Source: Alphaproteobacteria bacterium (GTDB lineage: Bacteria; Pseudomonadota; Alphaproteobacteria; MPNO01; UBA2964). From it: a stretch of DNA of 38,013 nucleotides. The stretch lies in the NCBI GenBank assembly GCA_009377375.1, contig WHUE01000040.1, positions 1 to 38,013 on the forward strand. Reading direction: 5' to 3'. Below, in pieces: positions 16,564 to 23,873 of the stretch. The position numbers and the translations under genes are program-made. Below the pieces are notes generated by a model. It ran no database searches. It was given only the letters and a program-made list of their open reading frames with translations, and was not told where the DNA came from. How positions within the stretch are numbered: the first letter of the stretch is position 1; each line of letters starts with the position of its first letter.

Positions 16564-16645
16564 TGAATTACGGTGAAATCCGGCGCTGTCCGCGACGGGC
16601 CGGACGCTGCGAAAAGTCTCCTGAGGCAGGAGAACGGTATCGCGG
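16564..16645 (+). ncRNA. structured leader resembling a cobalamin riboswitch core
   Basis: The leader of the gene at 16676 contains a block close to the B12-box consensus: GAA, a 4-base gap, GGTGAAATCC, then GCTG, CCGCGACGG, and later GGCAGGAGAAC-GG. Two hairpins can be drawn: GTCCG/CGGAC (16588-16592 with 16601-16605), and a perfect 7-bp stem TCTCCTG/CAGGAGA (16617-16623 with 16627-16633) that contains the CAGGAGA part. The distance between the two conserved blocks (about 25 bases) is much shorter than in ordinary cobalamin riboswitches, and the P5/P6 region seems missing. It may therefore be a compact variant, a relic or a chance likeness. The rest of the 16350-16675 gap holds the aroQ promoter and an AT-rich patch near 16490-16520. 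Confidence 0.35.
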
Positions 16646-16675
16646 CTGAGGATGCGGCCACAAGAGGTCTCTGCC

Positions 16676-17098
16676 ATGTCTACAGCGTTCGAGTTACAGA
16701 TTTACCAGAACGGCCAGTGGCAGTTCGATTCGTATTTCGACGACAAGGACACGGTCGTTTCGGAAGCGGAGCGCATGAACGCCAGCGGGCGCTACTCCGG
16801 CGTCCGTGTCCTGGAAGAGACGTACAAGGAAGGCACGAACGCCTGCGAATATCACGTGATCTTCTCGCGGCTGGGCAAGGATTCCGGCGCCAGCAACTGG
16901 CGGGACCGTTATCAGTCGGCCGGAAGCACGGCCGAGCCCATGGACGACGGGGACGTGGCCCGCCGGCTCAAGCCGAAGCACAGGCCGCAGCCGCGAAAGA
17001 AGTCGAACCCCATCGGCCTGATCGCCATCGCGTCGGTCATAGTCCTGCTGGGCATCGCGGCGATCATCGGATTGCGTTCGATCGCAGGAACATCCTGA
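16676..17098 (+). CDS. small tail-anchored protein, paralog A of the PAS-flanking pair
   Basis: 140 residues. The N-terminal domain of about 62 residues (FELQIYQNGQWQFDSYFDD ... RYSGVRVLEE ... VIFSR) looks like a small alpha/beta domain. It is followed by a low-complexity basic linker (KPKHRPQPRKKS) and one C-terminal membrane helix (about 115-135), with no signal peptide: tail-anchored topology, domain in the cytoplasm. By hand alignment, about 26 of 61 N-domain positions are identical in the protein at 17756. No known family recognised. The ATG at 16676 has AGAGG eight bases upstream; an earlier in-frame ATG at 16652 lacks a good site. The structured leader lies upstream. Confidence 0.8.
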   Translation: MSTAFELQIYQNGQWQFDSYFDDKDTVVSEAERMNASGRYSGVRVLEETYKEGTNACEYHVIFSRLGKDSGASNWRDRYQSAGSTAEPMDDGDVARRLKPKHRPQPRKKSNPIGLIAIASVIVLLGIAAIIGLRSIAGTS

Positions 17099-17228
17099 CG
17101 CCTGACCTCCGCCGGCCTTGTTCCACGGGCGGGGGAAAAACCGGAAATCCATTGTAAAACCGCAATTTACGGGAAGTTAACCAAATCTCCTGAGAATACG
17201 CCCTGTATCCATTAAACGGGCCGAGCAC

Positions 17229-17726
17229 ATGGACAGTCTGACCGACGCGACGGAGCGCCAGGGCACCGGCGACGAACTGCCCAAGGGCATGGAGCGGCGG
17301 CTTGTTCTGCGCCTGCTTTCCTACTGGCGCAGCCTGTCCGAGGACGGCGTGCTGCCGTCCTTCGCCGCGATCGATCCTTCGGCGATGAAGGACATGTGGG
17401 AGAGCTGCTTCGTGCTCGATATCGTCGGTCATGAAGCCGACCCGGTGTTTCGCACGGTGGGCGCCGCCTTTGCGGAGCATTCGCCGATCGATCTGGTCGA
17501 CCGGCGGGTCTCCGAGGCGCGGGCGAACACGCTGGTCTACGCTTCCGTCTCCTATATCCATGAAGTCATCTGCAAGGGCGTGCCGATCTCGCGCGGCGGC
17601 GAGTTCTACAAGGCGGACGGCGTCAAGGTTCTTTACCGCAGCATCGTGCTGCCGATGAGCGACGATGGCGAGACCATCAGCGGGCTGCTGTGCGCGGCGA
17701 ACTGCCGCGAAGCGATCGAAGGCTGA
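17229..17726 (+). CDS. single-domain PAS protein (PAS_5 / PF07310 type)
   Basis: 165 residues, cytoplasmic, no membrane segment or output domain. It matches the PAS_5 family: helical start RRLVLRLLSYWRSLS, DGVLPSFAAIDPSAM, a FVLDIVG strand, FRTVGAAFAEH, and a C-terminal strand pair VLYRSIVLPMSDDGETISGLLCAAN. Such stand-alone PAS proteins (for example MopJ in Caulobacter) act as sensors or adaptors in signalling by binding partners. It sits between the two paralogous tail-anchored genes, 130 bases after the first and 29 bases before the second. The gap upstream contains TTAACC at 17177, a possible half-site for a cell-cycle regulator. Confidence 0.85.
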   Translation: MDSLTDATERQGTGDELPKGMERRLVLRLLSYWRSLSEDGVLPSFAAIDPSAMKDMWESCFVLDIVGHEADPVFRTVGAAFAEHSPIDLVDRRVSEARANTLVYASVSYIHEVICKGVPISRGGEFYKADGVKVLYRSIVLPMSDDGETISGLLCAANCREAIEG

Positions 17727-17755
17727 AGGGTCGGGCTTTTGCACCGGACAGGACC

Positions 17756-18172
17756 ATGAGGGCATTCGAGATCCATACGTTTACCGGCGGCAAGTGGAAG
17801 ATCGATTCGGTCTTCGACGACCGCGAACTTGCGGTATTCGAAGCCCAGCGCATCGACGAGAGCAGCCGCTACGCAGGAGTCCGCGTCGTCGAGGAAAATT
17901 TCGACGAGGACACCCAGAAGACGACCGCCAGAACCATCTTCCGCGGCGGCCGCGTCGAGAACGACGCCAACCGGCGTCATCCGCTACCGCCGCAGAAACG
18001 TGCGCCGGGAACCGCCGCGCAGCGCGGCGGGGCCGCCGGCCCGGCGCGCGGCGCCAAGCGTGTGCGCAAGTCGGAGAAGTCGAACACGGCGCTGGTGATC
18101 ATGCTGACGGTCATTCTCGTCGGCGGGCTGGCGGCGCTGACCGCGCTGCATTTTCTGCCGCGATTCGTCTGA
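17756..18172 (+). CDS. small tail-anchored protein, paralog B of the PAS-flanking pair
   Basis: 138 residues with the same architecture as the protein at 16676: an N-terminal domain (FEIHTFTGGKWKIDSVFDD ... RYAGVRVVEE ... TIFRG), a longer basic/Gly/Ala-rich linker (about 70-105) and a C-terminal membrane helix (about 110-130) ending LHFLPRFV. The invariant residues between the pair (Gly-x-Trp, DS-x-FDD, EA-x-R, RY-x-GVRV-x-EE, IF) are probably the core of the domain. The ATG at 17756 was chosen because the sequence then begins at the conserved domain; an in-frame extension to 17690 would overlap the PAS gene. Likely co-transcribed with the PAS gene. A terminator follows. Confidence 0.8.
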   Translation: MRAFEIHTFTGGKWKIDSVFDDRELAVFEAQRIDESSRYAGVRVVEENFDEDTQKTTARTIFRGGRVENDANRRHPLPPQKRAPGTAAQRGGAAGPARGAKRVRKSEKSNTALVIMLTVILVGGLAALTALHFLPRFV

Positions 18173-18214
18173 CCATCCGCCATGCAGGCCGCGCGGGCGG
18201 CAACCGGAACCGGG

Positions 18215-18236
18215 CGCGCCCTGTGGCGCGTTTTTT
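18215..18236 (+). terminator. Rho-independent terminator after the PAS module
   Basis: A 6-bp GC stem (18215-18220 with 18225-18230), CTGT loop and six T (18231-18236), then CTTT. It closes the paralog-PAS-paralog unit and separates it from the decarboxylase gene. Confidence 0.8.
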
Positions 18237-18323
18237 CTTTATGGCGCCTGTCATAGCGTGTATCAGCACGGGCCTTGAATCGCGCCGCGGCGTTCATGCG
18301 GCAGAGGGGCCTTGCTGCAGGAT

Positions 18324-19457
18324 ATGTCCGAGAAGATTTTCCGCTTTCTGAAGGAACACCGCCCGGAAACGCCGTGCCTGGTGGTCGATCTCGATGTCGT
18401 CGAGCATAACTTCCACGTCATGCGCCGCGCGCTGCCGGAGGCCCGCATCTACTATGCGATGAAGGCCAACCCGGCGCCGGAGATCATCCGGCTTCTGCAC
18501 CGTCTGGGCGCGCGATTCGATACCGCCAGCATCTACGAGATCGAGAAATGCCTCTCGCTCGGCATCCCGCCGGACGATCTGTCCTTTGGCAACACGGTGA
18601 AGAAGCAGTCGCATATCGCGCGCGCCTTCGGAATCGGGGTGCGCATGTTCGCCTTCGACAGCGAGGCGGAAGCCGACAAGCTTGCCGCCGCCGCGCCGGG
18701 CGCGGACGTCTATTGCCGCTTTCTGATGAGCGGCGCCGGGGCGGACTGGCCGCTGTCCCAGAAATTCGGCTGCGATCCCGCTTTCAGCCCCGACCTGCTG
18801 ATGCGCGCCGCCGGGCTGGGCCTGAATCCCTGCGGCGTGTCCTTCCATGTCGGCTCGCAGCAGAGGGACCTGCGCCAGTGGGACGTGGGCATCGGCGCTG
18901 CGGCACGGATTTTCGAAGCCGCCGCCGCGCGCGGCCTGACGCTGCGCCTCGTCAATCTGGGCGGCGGGTTCCCGGCGCAGTACCGTTCGTCCATCGCGCC
19001 GGTCGAGGCGCACGGGGCGGCGATCGAGGAGGCGCTGGAGCGTCATTTCGGCAAGGACCGCCCGGAGATACTGGTCGAGCCGGGCCGCTCCCTGCCCGGC
19101 GACGCCGGGATCATCCAGGCCGAGGTGGTGCTGATTTCGCGCAAATCGGCGGACCCTGACGCGCGCCGCTGGGTCTATCTGGATATCGGCAAGTTCGGCG
19201 GGCTGGCGGAGGTCATGGGCGAAGCGATCCAGTACCGGCTGCGCACGCCGCATGACGGCACCCCGACCGCGGCGGTGGTGCTGGCGGGGCCGACCTGCGA
19301 CGAGGTCGACGTGCTGTACGACAAGGCCGGATACGAGTTGCCGCTGGCGCTGGCGGTCGGCGACCGTATCGAGTTCATGAGCGCCGGAGCGTATACTTCG
19401 GCCTACAGCTCGGTCGGGTTCAACGGGTTTCCGCCGCTGCGGGAATATTATATCTGA
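18324..19457 (+). CDS. type III (alanine-racemase-fold) PLP decarboxylase, ornithine decarboxylase family
   Basis: 377 residues. It likely makes putrescine from ornithine, or cadaverine from lysine. PLP-binding Lys47 is in YYAMKANP; also FDTASIYEIE, LSFGNTVKK, HVGSQ, the glycine-rich phosphate loop NLGGGFP, EPGRSLPGDAG, and near the C-terminus GPTCDEVDVLYD, whose Cys corresponds to the ODC active-site Cys, then GAYTSAYSSVGFNGF. ODC, lysine/ornithine decarboxylase and related bacterial enzymes share these motifs, so the substrate is open. Start: ATG 18324; an upstream TTG at 18312 has a better spaced GAGGGG and may be used instead. The maiA gene follows after 28 bases. Confidence 0.9.
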   Translation: MSEKIFRFLKEHRPETPCLVVDLDVVEHNFHVMRRALPEARIYYAMKANPAPEIIRLLHRLGARFDTASIYEIEKCLSLGIPPDDLSFGNTVKKQSHIARAFGIGVRMFAFDSEAEADKLAAAAPGADVYCRFLMSGAGADWPLSQKFGCDPAFSPDLLMRAAGLGLNPCGVSFHVGSQQRDLRQWDVGIGAAARIFEAAAARGLTLRLVNLGGGFPAQYRSSIAPVEAHGAAIEEALERHFGKDRPEILVEPGRSLPGDAGIIQAEVVLISRKSADPDARRWVYLDIGKFGGLAEVMGEAIQYRLRTPHDGTPTAAVVLAGPTCDEVDVLYDKAGYELPLALAVGDRIEFMSAGAYTSAYSSVGFNGFPPLREYYI

Positions 19458-19485
19458 CCGGCGGCAACCTGCTTCGGGAGGGACG

Positions 19486-20136
19486 ATGAAACTTTACGGC
19501 TATTTCCGCTCATCGGCGGCGTTCCGCGTGCGCATCGCCTTCAACCTGAAAGGGGTGGAGAGCGAGACGGCGCTGGTCAACCTGCAGACGGGGGACCAGT
19601 TCTCCGACGCCTTCCGCGCCGTCAATCCGCAGGGCCGCGTCCCGGCGCTGACGCTCGACGACGGCACGGTGCTGGTCCAGTCCATGGCGATCATGGAGTA
19701 TCTGGACGAAACCATCCCGGATCCGCCGCTGCTGCCGAAGGGCGCGGTGGCGCGGGCGCGGGTGCGCGGGCTGGCCAACGTCATCGCCTGCGATATTCAT
19801 CCGCTCAACAATCTCGCCGTGCTCAACTATCTGACCGGCGAGATGAAGGTCGGCGAAGAGAGCAAGCTGCGCTGGTACCGCCACTGGGTGGCGGAGGGCC
19901 TGTCGGCCATGGAGGCCCTGGTGGCGGGAAGCGCGGAGACCGGCCGGTTCTGCCACGGCGACGCGCCGGGACTCGCCGACATCTGCCTGGTGCCGCAGGT
20001 CTTCAACGCCCAGCGGTTCGATTGCGATCTCGGCGGCTGTCCCACGCTGATGCGCGTCTTCGACGCCTGCATGGCGCTGGACGCCTTCGACGCCGCGCAG
20101 CCCGGCAGGCAGCCCGAGGCCGCGTCTGTCGGATAG
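19486..20136 (+). CDS. maiA: maleylacetoacetate isomerase (zeta-class glutathione transferase)
   Basis: 216 residues. It isomerises maleylacetoacetate to fumarylacetoacetate with glutathione in tyrosine catabolism. The zeta-class GSH site is represented by RSSAAFRVRIAFNLKG (family SSxSxRVRIAL), the cis-Pro region NPQGRVPAL, QSMAIMEYLDE, CDIHPLNNLAVLNYL, and GDAPGLADICLVPQV near the C-terminus. The usual partners (hmgA, fahA) are not in the window. It follows the decarboxylase closely and has an AGGGAGGG-type ribosome binding site. Confidence 0.92.
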   Translation: MKLYGYFRSSAAFRVRIAFNLKGVESETALVNLQTGDQFSDAFRAVNPQGRVPALTLDDGTVLVQSMAIMEYLDETIPDPPLLPKGAVARARVRGLANVIACDIHPLNNLAVLNYLTGEMKVGEESKLRWYRHWVAEGLSAMEALVAGSAETGRFCHGDAPGLADICLVPQVFNAQRFDCDLGGCPTLMRVFDACMALDAFDAAQPGRQPEAASVG

Positions 20137-20154
20137 GGGCGGCGGCGGAGTCGG

Positions 20155-20901
20155 TCAGCCGGCCTTGCGGGCGCGGGCGACCAGCTCGCGAAGCGTGTCC
20201 AGGTCCCGCGCGCCGCGCAGCACGGTGTTGCCGATCAGGAAGGACGGGGTGCCGTTGAGGTTCAGCGCCCGGGCAAGCTCGTAGTTCCTCCGGATCGCCG
20301 CCTCGATTTCCGGCGCGTCCATGTCCTTCTTCAGCCGTGCGATGTCGATCCCCGCCCTGCCGGCGATGGCAAACACGGCGGCGGGATCGAGCGCGCCGCG
20401 CGCCGTCATCAGCGCGTCGTGGAAGGCGAGGTAGCGGCCCTGCCGGTGCGCCGCCAACGCGGCGCGCGCGGCGAAAATCGATTCAGGCCCCAGGATCGGC
20501 CATTCCTTGTAGACGCGCCTGATGCCGGGATCCTTCGCCACCAGCTCGGCGACCAGCGGGTGGACGTTCTTGCACACGCCGCAGCGGTAGTCGAAGAACT
20601 CCACCACCGTGACGTCGCCTTTGGCATTGCCGCCGACCGGCGAGGCGGGGTCGCGGAACAGCTCGTCTGCCCGCGCCTTCACCGCCCGGTCGGCGGCCAG
20701 CCGTTCCCGTTCCTCGGCGCGGCGCTTGTATTCCTCGATCGCCTCGACGACGACCTCCGGGTGTTCCATCAGGTACTCGCGGACGATCTTCTCCACCGCC
20801 GTCCGGTCCGGCGCGGCGGGGGCCTGCTGCGCCGCGGCGGGGATGGCTGCAAGGACGGCCAGGGCCGCGACGGTGGCCAGTACTGCTTGGCGGAAGATCA
20901 T
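20155..20901 (-). CDS. DsbA-family thiol-disulfide oxidoreductase, exported
   Basis: 248 residues: signal peptide (MIFRQAVLATVAALAVLAAIPAAAQQ), a charged helical segment typical of the DsbA_N/ScsC-like branch (VEKIVREYLMEHPEVVVEAIEEYKRR), then a thioredoxin fold with active site CGVC (Cys107, Cys110) inside FFDYRCGVCK and cis-Pro in NGTPSFLIG. Expected to act on disulfides in periplasmic proteins; the N-terminal helix may oligomerise. The start at 20901 is chosen for the signal peptide; the frame stays open upstream to 20982. It lies 103 bases downstream of the M48 protease gene on the same strand. Confidence 0.92.
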   Translation of the reverse strand: MIFRQAVLATVAALAVLAAIPAAAQQAPAAPDRTAVEKIVREYLMEHPEVVVEAIEEYKRRAEERERLAADRAVKARADELFRDPASPVGGNAKGDVTVVEFFDYRCGVCKNVHPLVAELVAKDPGIRRVYKEWPILGPESIFAARAALAAHRQGRYLAFHDALMTARGALDPAAVFAIAGRAGIDIARLKKDMDAPEIEAAIRRNYELARALNLNGTPSFLIGNTVLRGARDLDTLRELVARARKAG

Positions 20902-21004
20902 TTCAGGGGGCTCTCTTTTGCATGCAGGGCGCATGATGGGCGAAATGCTCGCGGCGGCGCAAGCGATCCGCGCCGCCGTCACCCGAACGTGAGGAGGAGG
21001 CGGG

Positions 21005-22348
21005 CTATTCGTCGCGCTTCGACTGGTGCAGGATATCCTGGGCGCGCAGCCAGGCCGGCTCGCCGCGCTTGAGCAGCCGGGAGGCGCGCTCGGCCAGGCC
21101 CTGCGCGTCCTTCCTGCGCCCGATCAGCATGTTGTATTCCGCCAGCGCCCAGGCCGACATGCCCAGTTCGTCCTTGCGCCCGTAGGCCATGCCGAGAAGC
21201 CGCCATGCGGGTGCGTAGAACCGGTCCTCGTTCAGGGCGGCTTCCAGGTGTCCGACGGTCTGGTCGAGGATGTCGTTGCGCTGCATCTCGAGCTGGACAT
21301 GGGCGAGCCCGGAGCGGATCTGCGGCGCCCCCGGCATCAGCCGCACTGCCGTGTCATAGGGCCCCAGCGCCTCGTTCAGCCGGCCGTTCTCGAACAGCAT
21401 CTGTCCCTTGAGCTCATGGAAATACGCGTTCTTCGGCTCTTCCGCGATCAGCCCGTCGATCAGCGGCAGCGCGCGGTCCATATCCGGCGTCCGGTAATAG
21501 GCCATCGCCCGGGCGTAGCGCGCGACGACGGAGTTGTCGGTTTCCGGGTATTTGCGCAGCGTCGTGCCCGGCGGGTCGAGGAACCCGTCCAGCTTCGCCA
21601 CCATGCGGGCGTGCATGGCCTTGAATTCCGTCGGCAGCTTGCGGCTGGCGTCGTCCGACTTGCCCAGCTGGTTCCGGAGGAAATCCAGTCGTTCGCGGCT
21701 GAGCGGATGGGTGCGGGCATAGGGGTCCTGGCGGCTCTGGGCGAGAAACTCCTGATTCGCCAGCACCTCCATGAACTCCGTCAGCCCGCGCAGCGGGATG
21801 CCGGCCTGGTCGAGGAACCGGACGGCGGCCTGGTCGGCGGAGTTTTCCTGGGTGCGGCTGAACTGGAGCAGCGACCTTTCGGCGACGTGCGCGCCCCCGC
21901 CGCCGATGGCCATGCCGGCGGCGCCCTGCTGGGCGACCACGCCGACCGCGACGCCGATCAGCTGGGCGATCAGCGCGGCGGTGCTCGCATCCTCCAGCGC
22001 GCCCTGCAGCCGGGCCAGGTGGCCGCCGGCGATGTGACCGACTTCGTGGGCGATCACCCCGATCACCTGCTCGGCGTTCTCGCTGCGCCGCAGCAGCCCG
22101 GTGGTGAGGAACAGGCGCTGCCCGCGCGCGACGAAGGCGTTGAGCTCGTCGCTCCTGACCAGATGGACGTTGAACGCCTCGTGTTCGAGCCCGGCGACGC
22201 TCAGGAGTGGCGCTGCGTACGCTCGGATGGTATTTTCGATTTCCGTGTCGCGGACAAGCCCCTGAGCATGCGCGTCACCGACCCGCCACAGCCCTCCGGC
22301 CAGTAGAAGAATGCCAAATATCAGGAAGTTCCGGGCGCGTCTCGCCAA
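21005..22348 (-). CDS. M48 family metalloprotease with TPR-like C-terminus (BepA-like)
   Basis: 447 residues: signal peptide/hydrophobic start (ARRARNFLIFGILLLAGG), M48 peptidase domain with zinc motif HEVGH inside VIGVIAHEVGHIAGGH and the third ligand Glu in ENSADQAAV, then a C-terminal half of helical TPR-like repeats (from about residue 260). Homologous to BepA/YfgC, a periplasmic protease-chaperone for outer membrane protein assembly. The start chosen is TTG at 22348, which has GGAG eight bases upstream and gives a clean signal peptide; the frame also has a TTG at 22375. Upstream of dsbA in the same orientation, which suits a joint role in envelope protein quality control. Confidence 0.92.
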   Translation of the reverse strand: MARRARNFLIFGILLLAGGLWRVGDAHAQGLVRDTEIENTIRAYAAPLLSVAGLEHEAFNVHLVRSDELNAFVARGQRLFLTTGLLRRSENAEQVIGVIAHEVGHIAGGHLARLQGALEDASTAALIAQLIGVAVGVVAQQGAAGMAIGGGGAHVAERSLLQFSRTQENSADQAAVRFLDQAGIPLRGLTEFMEVLANQEFLAQSRQDPYARTHPLSRERLDFLRNQLGKSDDASRKLPTEFKAMHARMVAKLDGFLDPPGTTLRKYPETDNSVVARYARAMAYYRTPDMDRALPLIDGLIAEEPKNAYFHELKGQMLFENGRLNEALGPYDTAVRLMPGAPQIRSGLAHVQLEMQRNDILDQTVGHLEAALNEDRFYAPAWRLLGMAYGRKDELGMSAWALAEYNMLIGRRKDAQGLAERASRLLKRGEPAWLRAQDILHQSKRDE

Positions 22349-23870
22349 TGTCGAGGCTCCGTTAGTTCCCGTCAAAAGTAGGAGGCGCAGGTGGCATCGT
22401 CAATGCGCCGTCCTGATCGGGGCCGTCCTGATGCTGGGTTCATGCTCGGAATCCGGGCCGCCGGTCGGTTCAATCGGCCATGTGGCGGCGTATTTCGGCG
22501 GGCTGTCGGCCGATGAGCCCCGCGCCGCCCTGGTGGGGCGCGACGTGCTCAGCGCGGGCGGCAGCGCCTTCGACGCCGCGGTGGCGATGTATTTCGCCAT
22601 GGCCGTGACGATGCCGTCGGCCGCCGGGCTGGGGGGCGGGGGTGTCTGCACCATCTATAACGCGCGCGACAACAAGGCCGAGTCGCTCGATTTCCGTCCC
22701 GGCGCGCCCGCGTCGCCGGCGCCGGACGGGCGCTGGGCCGCGGCCGTGCCCGGCAGCGTGCGCGGCATGTTCGCCCTGCATGCGCGGTACGGCTTCCTGC
22801 GCTGGGAACAGCTTGTGCTGTCGGCGGAGCGGCTGGCGCGGTTCGGCTTTCCCGCGTCTCGGGCCCTCGCCGAACGGGTGGCCGGGTCCGCGGAGCGGCT
22901 GCAGCAGATGCCCGACGCGCGCCGCGTCTTCGCGGGGTCTGAGGAGGGATCGCTGGTGGCCGAGGGAGGCACCTTCCGCCGGTTCCAGCTTGCGGCCACC
23001 ATCGGCCGGCTGCGCACAGTGGGGCCGGGCGATCTGTACAACGGCGTGCTGGCGCGTCATTTCGTCGATGGGGTGACTGCGGCCGGCGGCTGGCTGACGG
23101 TCGACGACATGCGGAACTACCGTCCCGTCTGGCGCCCGACGATCGAGCGCAGCTTCGGCGACCACAAGGTCCATTTCGCGGACGGGACTTCCGGCGGGCG
23201 CATCGGCGCCGATATCTGGCAACGCATGGCGGAAGGCGGCGGTATCGCCGGCGGCGAGCCGGCGGACCGGCTGTACCGGCTGGCCGAGGCGGCGCGGGCG
23301 GCCTATGCGGAGGCCGGGGCGCGGCCGGACATCGATTACGGCACCGCCGGCTTCGTCATCATGGACAGGATGCTCAACGGCGTCGCGTGCACCTTCACCA
23401 TGAACGAGGCGTTCGGCAGCGGCAGGACGGCAGGGCAGACGGACATGCTCATCGCACACGCCGCCTCCGATCCGGTCTCGGTCGGGGCGGCGCTGTCGCC
23501 GGTGGTCGTCGCCAATCACAGCAATCCGCGCGCCATCGCCGCGCTTTCCGGCGCGGGCGATTCCGCGGCGCCGGCCGCGCTGATCGCGGCGGCCGGGCCT
23601 GCCTTCGACGAAAACGTGCCGTTGACGGGGGCGCTGGAGGCATTTCGCGCCGCGCCCGGCACGGGCGACCGCACCGTGCTGCTGGAGCGGGACGCCGGGC
23701 GGACTACGGCAAGCGCCATCGCCGCGCGGGGCGCCCGCGTGTTCCCCGTCGCCGGGCTGGGCCGGGTCAACATCATGTACTGCCCGCAGGGGCTGGACCA
23801 GCAGCCCAAGCTCTGCGACGTGCGCACCGATCCGCGCGGCCACGGCTACGCGATCAACGCGGAGTTCTGA
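22311..23870 (+). CDS. gamma-glutamyltransferase family lipoprotein, divergent
   Basis: A 519-residue member of the Ntn-hydrolase gamma-glutamyltransferase family, which cleaves gamma-glutamyl bonds such as in glutathione. Type II signal: RRRR, CAVLIGAVLMLGS and lipidated Cys45. Family features: GGSAFDAAVA, GLGGGG, DFRPGAP (substrate-carboxylate Arg), GTAGFVIMD where the Thr aligns with the autocatalytic nucleophile (usual TTH), TFTMNEAFGSG, and LSPVVV. It is shorter than the roughly 580-residue typical enzymes, and the oxyanion GG loop reads GAGDS. Start uncertain: ATG 22311 overlaps the M48 start on the other strand by 38 bases, while AGGAGG at 22382-22387 has only an out-of-frame GTG after it. 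Followed by the aminotransferase after three bases. Confidence 0.8.
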   Translation: MPNIRKFRARLANVEAPLVPVKSRRRRWHRQCAVLIGAVLMLGSCSESGPPVGSIGHVAAYFGGLSADEPRAALVGRDVLSAGGSAFDAAVAMYFAMAVTMPSAAGLGGGGVCTIYNARDNKAESLDFRPGAPASPAPDGRWAAAVPGSVRGMFALHARYGFLRWEQLVLSAERLARFGFPASRALAERVAGSAERLQQMPDARRVFAGSEEGSLVAEGGTFRRFQLAATIGRLRTVGPGDLYNGVLARHFVDGVTAAGGWLTVDDMRNYRPVWRPTIERSFGDHKVHFADGTSGGRIGADIWQRMAEGGGIAGGEPADRLYRLAEAARAAYAEAGARPDIDYGTAGFVIMDRMLNGVACTFTMNEAFGSGRTAGQTDMLIAHAASDPVSVGAALSPVVVANHSNPRAIAALSGAGDSAAPAALIAAAGPAFDENVPLTGALEAFRAAPGTGDRTVLLERDAGRTTASAIAARGARVFPVAGLGRVNIMYCPQGLDQQPKLCDVRTDPRGHGYAINAEF

Positions 23871-23873
23871 TCC

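Noticed and set aside
16573..17157. A 194-codon frame overlapping the structured leader and paralog A
   Set aside because: Its codon pattern and residues (Arg/Gly/His-rich) are a shifted image of the gene at 16676, which has the paralog support.
22389..22480. GTG with perfect AGGAGG upstream as the GGT-like start
   Set aside because: It is in another frame and the resulting sequence has no signal peptide or family match; kept only as a start-site anomaly.
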